Translations under genes and position numbers: made by a program
Part shown: positions 1 to 12,825 of the stretch, one piece after another
Layout: each line of letters begins with the position of its first letter
Position numbering within the stretch: the first letter of the stretch is position 1
Source: Phlebotomus papatasi
Taxonomy: Eukaryota; Arthropoda; Insecta; Diptera; Psychodidae
NCBI RefSeq assembly: GCF_024763615.1
Contig: NC_077223.1
Location: 10,044,001-10,108,000 of the forward strand
DNA: 64,000 nt
Direction of reading: 5' to 3'
The notes under the pieces: generated by a model
Databases searched by the model: none
What the model saw: only the letters and a program-made list of their open reading frames with translations
Told to the model about the DNA's origin: nothing

Positions 1-237
1 TGAAAAACGAACGGTGAGATTGAGCATCGTCCCATTTGAAAGAAATTATTGCTCGAGCTCTACAGTGACAGCAAGTTATGTAGTTTGTCAATTTTGAATT
101 ATAAATACCTATTATATATTTTAATTTAGTTTATCTATCCATTATGAGATCTTGAGGACAAACGGTTAGAGCTGAGGATTTGGGGATTTTTGGGAGCTTT
201 TCTAAAATAACATTTATTGTTCCCCCACTCAAAAGAT

Positions 238-477
238 TTTTCTCGGTCATTTCGAATTCTTTGTTTGATTAAGGACATCAGTTGTAAGGAAGGAATACTA
301 ACTGTCCTATGGAGCAACGAAACGAAGACCTGCTTCTTCGAAGTGAATGATCACATGTCCGGCATTACCGACGCCGACGAATGGAAGAGAACCAACGAGA
401 AAAGAGAACGTTGTGACGTGAATGTTTCTCACAAGCTTTCTGGAGACGATCGTCATGAGTTCCCATTGAAAAAGTAA
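238..477 (+). CDS. possible 3'-terminal exon of an unidentified gene
   Basis: An open + frame runs to a TAA at 475-477. It is richer in GC and codon-like from about 270 onward, with a charged C-terminus ending in PLKK. A pyrimidine-rich tract followed by CAAAAG at about 226-237 would serve as a splice acceptor. An AATAAA lies at 623-628, about 145 bases past the stop. The peptide, including the segment FFEVNDHMSGITDADEW, matches no family I can name. If real, the rest of the gene lies upstream of this window. The opposite strand is also open for 60 codons, so coding status is uncertain. Confidence 0.3.
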   Translation, partial: FSRSFRILCLIKDISCKEGILTVLWSNETKTCFFEVNDHMSGITDADEWKRTNEKRERCDVNVSHKLSGDDRHEFPLKK

Positions 478-878
478 AGGTAAAGATACTGATGGAACAT
501 ATTTTCACTTAAAGTTAAAATTCATGCGAGTAACACTTATAACCAATGGTGCATCCTTATAAAATGGTCCTTTACTTCAAGAAGAACGTATAACGAATCG
601 AATTGGCGAACCCACGTTGGGCAATAAATTCTAAAAGTTTGAGCTAAAGTTTAAACTTCGAGCTCAGTCACAGTTCCTAGTTAAATCCTTGGCTTCTTCC
701 TCTCTTTCTCTGAAAAAAAATTTAAGTCATATTCACAAAAATATTCTTGTGAACCTGCTTTGAGGCATACCCTGTCTAGGGGATTCTGCACGGCGCTATT
801 TAAGGGATGACTTCCGTACATTGGTGAATTTTTAAAGTTACCCCTATACTTCATGTAAGAAACACATACTCGCAGCGA
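478..878. other. non-coding stretch
   Basis: Apart from the AATAAA at 623-628 I see no gene, RNA or clear repeat here. The sequence is AT-rich with short homopolymer runs. Confidence 0.4.
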
Positions 879-1290
879 AGTATGCCAAATTTCGACATAG
901 TTGCATGCAAGCGCCAAAGTTTCAAGTTTGAAATGTAATATTTTTAATACAAATTGATTTTTTTTATTATACTTCTTCTTAAGGAGTGTTGCTTTGAACC
1001 TTGTAGACAGTTTATCGTCTTTATTTTCTCTAAAATCATTCTTAATATATTTTATAATGAATAAAAATGTAGACGTAGCTTTGATGACCTATTTCGGCCA
1101 CCTTTATTCTCAAAGTTCTTTGGCCTTCTGGAATTCTTCCAATATCTTTTTCGAAGCGACATTTTTTTTTGTTATTTTTTGCATTGTATAATCTCAAGTA
1201 GAGTGTGCAAAAATTAAAAATTCATGGAAATTTGAGGAACAAAAATGTGACCGGAATTGCAAGCTGGCCAAAATTTGATACACTTTCCCT
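879..1290 (-). mobile_element. MITE family B, copy 2
   Basis: A roughly 410-bp element matching, in inverse orientation, the complete copy at 60153-60583 and the shorter copy at 49431-49672. Shared landmarks are ATGCCAAATTTCG near the left end, an internal stretch around 1055-1105 rich in ATGAATAAAAATGTAG, and AAGCTGGCCAAAATTTGATA at the right end. The terminal GGGTAAGTGTGCC has decayed here. It is non-autonomous, since no transposase frame is present. Confidence 0.7.
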
Positions 1291-2534
1291 ATGCATCAAT
1301 GATTATTTTCATTTTTAGTTCAGATTACCTAGATGGATATTTTGTCCTTACAACTTTATTAAAAAAAACATTATTTCAAGAGTGTCTAGAGAGGTATTTC
1401 TCAGCCGATTTGGACAACGTTGGATTTATTTAAAAGGCCTTTGAATACTGAATAAATCTGAAGCAATTTCATCTAGCAGTTATGAACAGATAAATAATTT
1501 AAATTCAGAATTTCTTTTTATTATTTATACGTAATTTCGGAAAGTATTGGGAAATTTTTGTATATTTGGCAGTAAACATTAAACTTTGCGAAATGCTAGA
1601 GATCGTATAAACGGTATAAACTGATCGAATTAATTGCTAAAGCAAAAAATTTGAGTAGTCTGCAATGTTCAGAAGCATTGTCACCCCTTTTATAAAAAAA
1701 TAAACCATTTCGATGAATGTGCAAATTCTTCGAGCAACAAGGGTGGAAAAAATGCATTCAGAGAAAATTGTTCATACTTTGTGCACAATTTTTCATTTGG
1801 TTCTTTTAGCTCCCTGGCACCTTCTTCCGTGTTGTTGGCTTAATGGAAAATGAAACCGTTTCTCTAGATAGAAAATTCCCTCCAGACGAAATTCTCTAAT
1901 TGCAGATTTTTGCACTCTTTGCTCGATTGCAGGTTTCTTAATGCAGGTGAGTTTCTCTCTATCCAACATATTCCCTCAGGAATAGATAGTAAATTGCATA
2001 TTTGTCTGTTTTCTTTCATTTTACCAACGATCCATCCTCTGAAATATGAAGAAATTCATACAAAGCTCTGTACGCAAGAAAGCTATGTACTTAAATTGAA
2101 ACTATCGTATGATTCTCCCACCTCCACACGAAAAATACCATTGAGATTGCATACTCAAAAATTCATTAACATCTGTGATATTTCTGCAAAATACAAAAAT
2201 AGAGGAAATTTCACCTGAAGCTTGTTTATTTTATGGTATTCACCAACGATACAAGTTTTCTAAACCACTCTTCCCATTTAGTTTGAAAATCATTAAAGCT
2301 TCGACTGTGACATAGTTTCTTGGAAAAAAAGCTTAATCACAAAAAAAAAGAAAATTGAAACTACATCCTCACAGAAATGTATATAATTAAAAAATAATAT
2401 ATCACGAAAATGAGATTTTAAATTACTACAAAAACACTTATTTAAATGTTAGAGCTGAAATATGTAGATTAGTCATTATAATAAAACATAAAATTTACAA
2501 GCTCATAGAGGTAAAGATTACGATTTAATGGCTC
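1291..2534. other. AT-rich non-coding stretch
   Basis: No gene or recognisable repeat family. One open frame of 102 codons (1910-2218) lacks any family resemblance and has AT-rich random-like composition, so I do not call it. Confidence 0.4.
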
Positions 2535-2930
2535 CGTTCAGTAATAACTTTTCGAAAAGACAAAACCACTCCAAAGCCAAGCCAAACCTATTCGAAAATC
2601 TACCGGAAGCCTAAAGTACAAGATGATTTCGAATTTCGATATTCTTGACACTTCAATCTTTAACAATGTCAGCAACAGTGTGCAAACTTTTGCTGCAAAA
2701 AGTGAATTTTTGTGTAGTTTTGTGGAATTTCAGGATGGTAGAACGTCTTAATTGCAATTTCATTCAAAGAAATGTCCTTTTTATGAACTTGCTCACTTTT
2801 GTGTAACTTGTCGGCTTAAACATTCGAACTTGCAACGGGTTTTTAGGTAAGTTCTCTCTGATATGCCTTCGAATCGGTAAAGAAAAAACCTTAACCGGAG
2901 AGAGCTTAACCGGAGAGAGGAATCTGTTCA
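2535..2930 (-). mobile_element. repeat family T, uninterrupted copy
   Basis: This region is the inverse of 50793-51566. Shared landmarks are GTTCAGTAATAACTTT at the end, a CGAAAATCTACCGGAAGCC segment, and the internal run of GCAGCAAAAGT-like sequence. It ends in duplicated CTTAACCGGAGAGAG at about 2890-2925. It provides the empty-site comparison for the hairpin element nested in the copy at 50.8-51.6 kb. Confidence 0.6.
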
Positions 2931-4064
2931 GCAACTGGCTGATTACATCCGGAAATGAGGCCATATACAAATTATCTCCTACAACACACCATTTGATATT
3001 AATCCAAGACACACTACCCCTTTTCGTAAATCCAAGCTTAGACAATTGAGATTCTAGACTCAAATCATCCCCCAAAGATTGTTTTTTAAGGTCTTTAGTT
3101 ATGTTATTCGTTACAAATTTATTTCCTTCGCCTTGAAAATGCATTTAAGTAAAATTAATAAGAAAAGAGAATTTAACTCTTCGAAACATTTTTGTTGGTT
3201 CGCATCTTGGCTTTCAAGGAAACTTTGACTTATAATATTTTCGATGATCATTACCTGTTTTTCAAAATTTACCCATAAAATATGTGAAAATATGATGAAT
3301 ATTAAAAGAATTTTACGCTATACATTGTCACTCTTGTGCCATTAGATAAGGTAAATCCGTTAATCGGTGCCGGCCAAAATCTCGAAAACTAAAATACCGA
3401 ACGGAAAATCCCGACTGGTCAAAATCCTGAAAGGGACCGATTTTGTACGGAAGATAATGTCTGGAATAATTTCTCATACCACAGAGAATTTTCCTTTACC
3501 TACAAAGACCAAAGCTTCAATCATGAGATCTATAACTCTGAAGAATTCGGGATTTTGGCTTTTTGGGATTTTAATTCACGGAATTTTGACAGGGACCCCT
3601 GTCCCCTAACTTTGAATTCCTGGAACCTTAAACATTTCGTGGGTTTCCCAAAAAAAAATTAGGAGGAGGTGGGGCTACTTTGAGCTGTGGGGCTACATTA
3701 TTATACGATTTTTTCGTATTTCTAATGGAAACTGGGTTTCAACATGATGTAATTTGGATAGACAAAATAATTGCAGATCTAAATAAAATAACTGGAAGAA
3801 CCAGCTTCATTTAGAAACAGGCGAAAAAGTCGTATACTAATCTAGTCCCATAGCTCAAAGTAGCTAAAACTCCCCCTATCTGCCATTTTTGGAAATTTAA
3901 CTTTCGAATTTCGAATTTTCGAGTTTTTAGCTTTACGAATTTAGATTTTCGGAATATTAGCTTTTGGAATTTTGAATTTTTGAGACTTTTAGCTATCAGG
4001 ATTGTCCTAGACCCCTTTTCATTAATTTAGTGAACATGTCCCACGGTTGTCAAATAAATCTTTA
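2931..4064. other. non-coding, low-complexity stretch
   Basis: No supported gene. Bases 3895-4010 are a degenerate run built from TTCGAATTT / TTTCGAATT words. The open frame at 3367-3609 has no family resemblance. Confidence 0.4.
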
Positions 4065-4326
4065 TGGCTCCGGCACACCTTTTAGATCAGGAAAATTTCA
4101 TGACGTCGAAATTTACATTCCTTTCTTTCTCACCCGTTTTGCATATGTCTATCTCACTCTTTCGAACTCTTCTTCTTCATTTAAACATCAGACCAATTTG
4201 AATTTAGTTTAATCAAATTTGGAGTGCAAAAAAATAAGTCAGACATATGGAAAACGTGTGAGAAAGAAAGAGATGTGAATTTTGATTTCATGGAATTTTT
4301 CCGATCTAAAAGGTGTGCAGAAGCCA
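4065..4326. mobile_element. TWA-flanked MITE family A, copy 1
   Basis: A 262-bp foldback element starting TGGCTCCGGCACACCTTTTA and ending in its degenerate complement, flanked by TTA on both sides (4062-4064 and 4327-4329). The two arms stay complementary for most of the length. Other copies are at 19986-20243, 42090-42347 and 61994-62256. It has no coding capacity. The 3-bp TWA duplication resembles that of PIF/Harbinger elements, but the terminal bases are not diagnostic. Confidence 0.85.
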
Positions 4327-4991
4327 TTAAGAATTAAATCCTTAAATCGGCTTTTATAAACTTATTTACTTAGATTTTTAAACAAAAATTCTTTGAGTTT
4401 AAAGTTCCGTATTTAATCTAAAACACAAGAAACTGCTTAATAAATAAATTTGGATGAAAATCTAAAAATTCTGAAATTGTTTTAAATATTAATTAAATCA
4501 TTTTTTCCAATCTGTACACAGCTGTAAGCTTAAATGTTACACCGGTTTTTAGACTAATACATTTTGGAAATTATACTCAATAAATCTGAATTTTCTTTAA
4601 ATATGAATCATGATTTTTTGGGAAAAAGTAAAATTCAGGTCTATTTTTTTTACAGAAAGTGCTATTGCTCATACCACAAAGTTTTCTTGAAACATAAAAA
4701 AAAATTAGCAAAAAAATTGAAGACAGGTCTCACACACATTTTTTTAATTTAAAATACAAAACATAAAAAAAGCAGAAGATCATATTGTTCAAATTTGCCC
4801 ACTTTTGATATAGCCCCGTTTTCCCGTTCTTTACATTCGTATCGGTTGTATTTGTTATAGTTGTTAATGAAATACTAACACCACAAAAAGTTTATCAATG
4901 TAAGTACATATTTATGATATTTTACGCGTAAACTACAAATATATAAATATATGTGGAAAGAAGTCATATTCATTGGCTTTAAATTTATTCG

Positions 4992-4996
4992 TCAGT
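4992..4996 (+). promoter_or_regulatory. initiator-like TCAGT upstream of the sulfotransferase
   Basis: TCAGT, the common arthropod initiator core, lies 33 bases before the ATG at 5030. AT-rich TATATAAATATA sits at about 4939-4950, somewhat too far upstream for a canonical TATA spacing. It is only a candidate start site. Confidence 0.3.
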
Positions 4997-5029
4997 GTTG
5001 AATAACTTTCCGCGCAAGTCAGTAACGCA

Positions 5030-8000
5030 ATGTCGATGATATGTGAAAAAGTTCCTCACTCTGAGATCGTTGAAAAGGCAGCCTATGAGGGCGTCAAAGA
5101 CTTCATCCTCGTGAACAGGAGGGAAAGACCTCGGGACATTGAAATATCCAGTAAGTGGTGTATGGATCCATGTTTTATGCCATCATTCTACGAAGAAATT
5201 GCCCAGAGAGTGGTAGACCTTACTGTGAGACCAGATGACGTCTGGATAGTGACATACCCAAAGTGCGGCACGACTTGGACGCAGGAAATGATCTGGCAGA
5301 TCTGCCATAATCTCGACTATGAAGGCTCAAAGAAACCCCTCCATGAGAGATTTCCATTTCTTGAGTAAGTTGCACCACAGTGAAATCCACTCAAAAAAAA
5401 TTTAAGTACCGCCTCTTTCAGATGTTATGGAAAATAGATTTTAGAAAAGGAATCACAGCAAGGGTAAGATGCAATAATTTGGAATCATGTCTAATTTGGA
5501 ACTTTGAAATTTCCTAACAGTTTTAGATTGCAAAAGAAAAAAACAACGAAGTAGTCTTAATTGTAAAGTCTTGTAGGGGGAGGCTTTGATCGTTCGCACA
5601 TACGCTACCTTCAGACACTTCATATTTCTCCCATATTCCTTTATGAATCTCACATATGGCTATATATTGTAATAGCTAACCTTAAATCCCATCTTTCCTG
5701 AAAAAATTGAGAGTCTAATCCTTTTTTCCTAGTTTCAGGAAACAAAAAATGAAAACAGGTCCAAAACTGTAATTTTGCTGTGCAATATTTCATACGATTG
5801 TGCAGAATTAATATCACTTTTCTGAAAAACTACTATCACAAAGGGTAGAAGGGTTATTAGGAATCAGATTTATGTAAAAATCTTTTAGGCTGAACAGGCA
5901 CTTTTTGTGGGTGGAACAAAATTCACAAACTTGACTCAGATTCATCTATCGCACATAGAAGACTGCTTCTTTCAGATATTTTCCAGGAAACTTCATTTTA
6001 GATACGATCCCTCATATTCACATCTATTGTAATCTACCGATTTGATCCACCACTAAAAAGGAAAACTTAAAAATCGTAAAGTTGATAAACAAGAAGTAAT
6101 TTGACTCAAATAGGCTGCAGTTGAGTAATTATTAAGCAATTTTGCATTTCTTTGATATAAAAATATTTTTCAAGCTTGCACAAACTGAATGTGCAATGAA
6201 AGAATCACATCTGCAATAAGCTCATACAGTTTACAACTGGTTTTTTGACAATCTTTGACATAACCTCACTATTGTGTTGTTTTGCATGACAAAGAAAAGA
6301 AATTGTCCGTGAGAAGCTGTTTTGTGAAAATTTTAGCTTGTTCACCTGCTGAAGCTCAATATCTGAGCTAAATCCCGATTCCTGCAGCTGCAGGAACAGA
6401 GAAATCTTCAATGATGCGCATTCAAACGTTTTTGTGCATATCCGGCTCCGTGGAGGAATGGTGGAATCTTGTGTGGTCTTCTCGCTTGCAGAGTTTTAGT
6501 CAATTTTTAGCTTTAAAAACTTATTGATTCGTGTAAATTTGGTGATATTTGGACTTTTTAAGAAAGTATTCATCAGATTTAACCGTTTCCGGAGTGAAAT
6601 TCTCGTAGAACCAATCAAAAAAATGGTTTTTAATGTCAATAAAACATCTCTCAGAAAAGTTCCAAAAAAGTGATATTAAAATGTTTTATTCTATATAAAA
6701 ATGGTTTAATCAAGTAGATTAGAGTTCCCTTTAAACAATGATGTGCAACTTTTAGTGTCCGGTGCAAAATTTACGGTGAAAATGGGGTGTTCAATGATGG
6801 CGTGAATCGTGTGCGATAATAGAAACTTGATTCATCTATCGGATAAATCGCCATTAAATTTTCATTTTCCTCTGGAGGAAAATCTAAGGATTTCCTGGAA
6901 TTTTGTTTGGTGGGATTATAAACCTTATAAGTAAGACATTTTTTTGGCATAGTTGGAGAATCCATACAGTTTGCATGGTAGTCAGAAAAAATCACTGAAC
7001 TTGAACATCATTTTTGTATGCGAAAGTTCAAAGCCTCCCCCTAGTTCCTCGTGATTTTCTTTTTCTCTTTGACCATCTGAAACAGTGAGAAAACCTCTGA
7101 ATTCTAAAATAGACATGATTCCGAATTACCCCATCTTACCTTAATTCATATTTTTTGAGAGAATAATATGACTGGATCTGGACAAGAAAAATGCATGAAC
7201 TTAACTAGATTGAGTTGTAAATGCCGCGTTAGTAAAAGATTAAGCCACGCCCATCACATAAGGTCTTCCGAAAATGAGAAGCAAAATCGATAAAATTCAC
7301 AATGATCTTTAGTTCTTTTGTATACAGTGGCGGCTATAATAATAGAATCAGCTCTGCAAAGACCACTATTTTACCAAGAGCATTTTTTTATTCCAATTCG
7401 TTGAAATAATTTTGACAAAGAAATGTTCAATAATTACCTTACGTCAAATATGTGTTGTTCTGGCCACTAGAGGTCTCTATTTTTCACAGAAAACATCAAG
7501 AGTGAAATTTGGTTTGAACAACACAATAGGACCACTTATATTTAAATTAAGGAATATGGTCTATAAATCGGATAAGTTTAAATAAAGCCATATTTAGAAA
7601 CCATAAATGACAGTTTTCCAGTTTTTTTGGCCGAACTGAATTTCACTTTTGACGTATTCTGTGTAAAATAGAGACGTCTAGCGGCCAAAACAACCCTTAT
7701 TCTACGATTCTAATAATTTGAAGATTTCTACTGCAGAATTATATCAACAAATTGGGAAAAAATACAAAAGTTCAAAAAATATAAGCTTTGCAAAATGATT
7801 CTATTATTTTGACCGCCACTGTATATCGTCCCTAAATATACTTTACATTAAAAAAAAAGTCTGAAATATGTGTGAAATTCTATTCATTTTTGTTGTGCAT
7901 AAAAGGTTTATTGGGGGCGTGGTTTATTATTCAGTAGATCAGACTCTGGACCTGGACTAGATCAAAATTTCATTGTTTTTTCCTAATTAAATATTTTCGC

Positions 8001-8861
8001 ATCTATTTATAAAATATTTGACTAAAGAGAATATTAAACTTCAGATGTAGAAAACATTTTGAAGGGGCGTGGCCTAAATTTTTTTTCTAAATTTACTCAA
8101 AAAGTTCAGTACGGTTTTCTTATGAGGTATTAGATTGTAAAAATGTGTCTTATCATGAATAAACATTTTCTAGAATAGGACATCTTCTATCCCGGGAGTG
8201 GCCTAACACTGACTATGTGACCATGTTGGAAAATAGTCCATCACCTCGGTTCATCAAGAGTCACCTTCCTGCTCACCTCCTGCCCACTCAGCTCTGGACA
8301 GTTCGACCAAAAATCGTTTACGTTGCCAGGAATAGTAAAGACGCAGCTGTATCCTTCTACCATCATCATGCCAATATCCACTACTATGCAGGAAGTTTCC
8401 AGAACTACAATGACGTCATGATTGATGATAAAATGATGTACTCTCCATTCCATTCTCACATCACTGACTTCTGGAACATGAGAAATGAAGAGAACATACT
8501 TTTCCTCACATTCGAAGACATGAAGAAGGATCTCCAGGCTGTTATTCGGAAGATGATGAAGTTCTTTGGAAAGGAATACTCTGATGAGCAAGTTCAACAA
8601 CTTGCTGATCATTTATCCTTTTCCAAATTCTCCAAGAATCCTTCTGTGAATTTGAAAAATATGCTGAAAACAATTGAGACATTTGTAGAGAAGAAAATGA
8701 AGGATCAGGATTATTGTTTTGTAAGAAGAGGAGAATGTGGATCGTATCGGGATGAGATGAGTCCTGAACTCATAACTAAGTACAACAGTTGGATAGAACG
8801 TGAGATGCAAAGGCTCAATTGTGATCCTGAATTGAGAAATGTATTCTTCTTCAATGAGTAG
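5030..8861 (+). CDS. cytosolic sulfotransferase (SULT family), 2 exons, 340 aa
   Basis: Exons are 5030-5364 and 8174-8861, with donor GA|GTAAGT and acceptor TTTCTAG|AA; the joined frame stays open to TAG at 8859-8861. The enzyme family transfers sulfonate from PAPS to hydroxyls of small lipophilic molecules in the cytosol. Visible family motifs are the 5'-phosphosulfate loop TYPKCGTTWTQE (about residues 75-86), the catalytic histidine in IKSHLP (about His142), the 3'-phosphate-binding VARNSKDAAVSF (about Arg164 and Ser172), and a C-terminal RRGECGSYRDEM replacing the usual RKG..GDW-type segment. Length is close to other insect members. There is no signal peptide or membrane segment. The 2.8-kb intron holds two large inverted-repeat transposons. 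It is about 18 kb from a second, oppositely oriented paralogue at 26083-27302. The physiological substrate cannot be read from sequence. Confidence 0.93.
5576..7041. mobile_element. TA-flanked inverted-repeat element in sulfotransferase intron
   Basis: The ends are GGGGGAGGCTTTGATC at 5576 and its near-complement closing in GCCTCCCCC at 7041, with TA on both sides (5574-5575, 7042-7043). The 1.47-kb interior contains no recognisable transposase, so this looks like a non-autonomous DNA transposon. Confidence 0.65.
7325..7821. mobile_element. TA-flanked MITE in sulfotransferase intron
   Basis: The terminal repeats are CAGTGGCGGCTATAATAATA and a matching complement at 7792-7821, flanked by TA dinucleotides. 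A second pair of arms around 7450-7530 and 7640-7705 (GGCCACTAGAGG... / ...GTCTAGCGGCC) makes the 497-bp element a long imperfect hairpin. The CAGTGGCGG start is typical of Tc1/mariner-related ends. Confidence 0.7.
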
Positions 8862-8947
8862 GGGCAAAAGTTTAAGGTTTTCAAAATGCATTTACAGTGT
8901 TTTTTTTTTTAAATTCTTATCGATTTTACACTTTGTAAAATTAATTT

Positions 8948-9125
8948 AGGGAAATGCTTTCAGGCTTCGCAAACACTCTGACTTCGAACATTTCAGGAAA
9001 TGTGTGACTTAAGACTAGCCAGCAAATTAAATTCCCATAGATTGGTCAGATTCATTAAAGGAATATGGAAAAAATGTGAAATGTACGAAGTTAGAGTGTG
9101 TACGAAGCCTGAAAACCTTCCCCTA
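8948..9125. mobile_element. palindromic MITE family H, uninterrupted copy
   Basis: A 178-bp foldback running from AGGGAAATGCTTTCAGGC to GCCTGAAAACCTTCCCCTA. The same element at 46319-47363 is split by another transposon, and this copy supplies the empty site. Confidence 0.75.
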
Positions 9126-9129
9126 CGAC

Positions 9130-10518
9130 AAGGGGTTACTCATTTTTGGAATATCGACACATTTTTCTGTTAGAATCCATAGAATCCACGGAATTATTCC
9201 GTAATATTCTGATAGAATATGAAATGATATTCCTTCAAGAATCACTGGAATTAAATGGAATCACAGAATCACTCTTTCCTAAAACTCTGCGACAGATAAC
9301 GATAAGCCAAAGTAAATACATTACAGATTTCTATGATTTTTTTTTTAAATTTTCCAAAGAAGATTGGACAATTACAAGTAAAACAACAATCGCAGAACAT
9401 GTGTCATTCGGAAAGAAATATGATTTCTCCCGTGGCGGATACAAGGTAAAAGACCCAGTTAGCAAAGGCGGTTGAGGCGGACCCCCGAGATACCAAGAAC
9501 AAAATTGTGATCGATAAGAACAGGAGGCTCTCTTCGAGGCAGAAATCGTTTTTCGAACGCAAAGAACATGAGTTTTCTCGAAAATTTGAAAAAAATAAGC
9601 TTAATTATTAGACTTCGAGCTTATCTAAAAATAAAAAAAAGGAAAAGGAATCCACTTACGATCTGTTTTTCGAGGAAATTACTATGCCGATTTATATGTT
9701 TTTGTCGAATTTTAGACAGAGGGTACAAGGGCGTTTTCATGGATCTGAGTAGCTGACCAGAAATTGTTTTTTAAAACCTAAGGATCCTAAAACGATGTTC
9801 TTAGAGACCAAAAAGGCTGCTTTTGGACTTTATAAACTTTATATGCTTGAAAAATCTTATGTAATTCGATTTTGATAATTTTATGTGGTTCAGTTTTAAG
9901 AAAAGGAAATTAAAAGCACCTTCCGTTGCTTTTTTTCGACATTCTTAGGAAGATTTCGACAAGCTTTCTGTTTAAAATTCACATCGTTTTTTGATAATAT
10001 CAAATTATTTTCAAAAACGAAAACACTTACAAAAAAATTCGAGTGGAAATTCTGATAAAGAAAATTTTTTTAAGTGTTTAAAATCAAGAATATAATTTAA
10101 ATTCAATTTTTTCGGTGAGTTTCGTAAGCTGAAAATTTCCTAAAGCCACCAAAAAGGTTTTTCCTTGAAGAAAATTGCGGGAAATGTTGATCAAAAGTGG
10201 ACTGAAAAATTGTGTTTTTCAGAGTTTCAAAAACTTTCTTTCAAAAATTGAACTCTAATCCCATTTTGATTATTTTGAGGCCTGATGTTAAAATCTTTAT
10301 AGCTAGATATTACCTAAAACCTGTTCCATGGTGACATTGTAGCTCTTTCTATTTATTAAAAAAAATTCTTCCAGGTTCAGAATCACAGAAGAATGGAATA
10401 ATTGAGATTCGCGGAATACCGAATTGAATTATTAACAGAATCACAGACTTGGGATCCCTGGAATCACATGGAATAAACGGAATATGGACACAAATTTTCG
10501 ATCTTGAGTAACCCTTTG
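9130..10518 (-). mobile_element. 1.4-kb repeat family Q, copy 1
   Basis: The ends are AAGGGGTTACTC and GAGTAACCCTT. Just inside each end are runs of GGAATCACAG-like words (9160-9270 and 10375-10470). The inverse copy occupies most of an intron at 35638-38334. A GC-richer patch at 9430-9550 is shared with 36790-36900 of that copy. No intact protein frame is present. CTACGA lies beside both ends and may be a target duplication. Confidence 0.65.
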
Positions 10519-11976
10519 CACTACGATGTACAATGTACAGCTATCAAAACGTCGAATATTACTAGAATATAAACATTGTGAAACATAATCAATTAATTAT
10601 TTAGAGTTTATTGAGCATAGTTTTGAAAAATATACTGAAAATTTATTGAAGAGAGCTATTTAACTTCTATTGCACCTGTGCGAATATGACTCTTTTGGTA
10701 AGATTACTAGTTATCACGACCAATATACATAAATGGTTTCTTTGCACGCCATTAAATATCTTCTGAATTTTTTTCTAATAAATATTTGATTTAGAAATAT
10801 CTTGTTTTATTATGAAGGCAGATAGGCTAAAACCTACCTACTCCGAAGAAGCCAATGTTCAACTTTATCTTATCTAACAAAACATTATCACCCAATTTTA
10901 AAGAGTCAACAAAAAATACGTTTGAAAAAGAGGAAAAGTATAATTTTATTTATACTTTTATCGTACTCAATATACAAGTGCAAAATTTATTACTATTTTA
11001 AATATTAATTATTATAAATTTTAATATTTGAAGCAAGAAAAGAATAGTGAAACCTCTAAGGATGTCAATAAGAATTTAACGGGCAATATGACACTGTTTT
11101 GAATTTAAAATTGAAATATCCCTAATCATATTTCTTACTTCCAATTAGTTCAAATAGTTAAAATCAGATTCTAAATCAAAGAAATTTTCCCGGACTTTTT
11201 CTCACTCAATTTGCTAAGCTATTTTATTTAAATTTGTTGCGATTAGTGGCACAAAAACACTTGAATAATGCTATTTGATTGCAAAGTTTTGCCCAGGGAT
11301 GGAAAAATGTGAAGATTAAACCATCAAATTGTCTTGATAATCGCTCGATGGAAGCACCAAAATTGCCTATCTTTTACTCGTGGATTTTCCTGCTAATTTC
11401 CCTCTCCCGCGAAAAGTCACTAGCGATGAAAAATGTTCTACGTATAGGAGCTTTTTCGGGATGGGAGTTAGATTGTGGCAAATAACAATAAACATCCCAC
11501 TCTGTGAAAGAAATAAAAGTATTCTAGGGAAAATTTTCCAACAATACTAGATGCTTTTTGGGAAAGTCTCAACGGGAATGGTTTTTGGATGGGGAACGGG
11601 GGGAGCAGAAGAAAAGTGCGTTGTTGGGAGGGAATTGTATGTTAATTTTATGTGTGGAGCCCATAAAAATGTAATCAAATTTATTATATTTTTGCCATGG
11701 TGAATTTGCTAAAAGAGAGGGGTGACTTTATTCATTAAATTCGCACCCAAAAGTGCACACACGAACAATTTTTCTATGTCTTCAGCTCAATTTTTCCTTT
11801 CCAGGATCGCAGACTGTCGGGAATTGAGAGGAAGTAGAGTCAATCTCAACCCGGCTGACCAGTAAGCTCTTTGAAAAATTTAATTAAAAAGCTTAGTGAC
11901 TTCAAAAAGTGATTTTCATTTCATATTTTTATAAATTTTATTAAAAATGATTTTTTTATTTTATTATACAATAACA
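10519..11976. other. non-coding stretch
   Basis: No gene is supported. Bases 11280-11700 are less repetitive and moderately GC-rich, including a 68-codon open frame without family resemblance. They could hold regulatory DNA, but nothing specific is visible. Confidence 0.35.
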
Positions 11977-12214
11977 AGGTAAAGTACCCTCTAGTCGGCC
12001 GGTTTCTCAACTCGGCCAGTTGACTTATTTAACCAATTCATTAACGTTTTATAGTCAACTTCTATGAAATTTTCACTGATTTACGTTATATATAATATAA
12101 TACACCTTATAATGTTAAATCGGTAAGACCATATTATAACAAATCTAATTAAATTGAATAAATAGTCGCACTGGCCGAGTTGAGAAACCGGGCGACTACA
12201 GGGTACTTTACCTT
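11977..12214. mobile_element. palindromic MITE family M
   Basis: A 238-bp element with ends AGGTAAAGTACCCTCTAGTC and the complement closing in GGGTACTTTACCT. The inner arms GGTTTCTCAACTCGGCC and GGCCGAGTTGAGAAACC are exact complements. No coding sequence. Confidence 0.75.
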
Positions 12215-12299
12215 ATTTAAAAAATCCTTATCAACTTTAATTTTAACTTTTTGATTTTTAGAGTTATTACACACGGTTTTCTCAGAAGTAAATACAGTA

Positions 12300-12540
12300 T
12301 CGACCAAAAGTTTCTTGACAAATTTGTGTTCGAGAAACCAGGTAAAAAACGCTAGAAAAAAAACAACGCTTTTAAATTTTTCTTTTTGCAAAAGAGTTCC
12401 TTGTAACCCATAGATGTTATTTATGTATTTAAAAAATAAATAAATAAATAAATTTATTTATTTGATATGAAAAACATTTTTGTTTCCAAAAGTTAAAAAT
12501 GTTTCACCGGCCAAAAGTTTCTTGACACATTTGAAAAGTT
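12300..12540. repeat. short direct repeat and AAAT-type microsatellite
   Basis: CCAAAAGTTTCTTGACA occurs at about 12304 and again at about 12511 in the same orientation. Between them is an ATAA/TTTA microsatellite at 12424-12465. This is the edge of an unidentified repeat. Confidence 0.4.
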
Positions 12541-12825
12541 CCTCAAATAATGAAATATGTGCATACAACATTATATTATCGTGTTATATTTAAAAGTTAG
12601 ATCATTTGAGAGGTAAATATGGGGTTTGCACATTTCTAAAATTTGTAATGGTCAGTTTATGCATATAAAAGTGGTGATAAATAAGTAAACTATTGTATTT
12701 TTTTGTTAACTTGTAATTTAGTTTGAAAAGACAGGTTAGAAGAAGTTAAAGAAGAGAAATCGTCCAGAGATACTGCCGGATTAAATCTGCCTCGTCAATT
12801 GTTTAATTTTATGGAAAATCACGAT

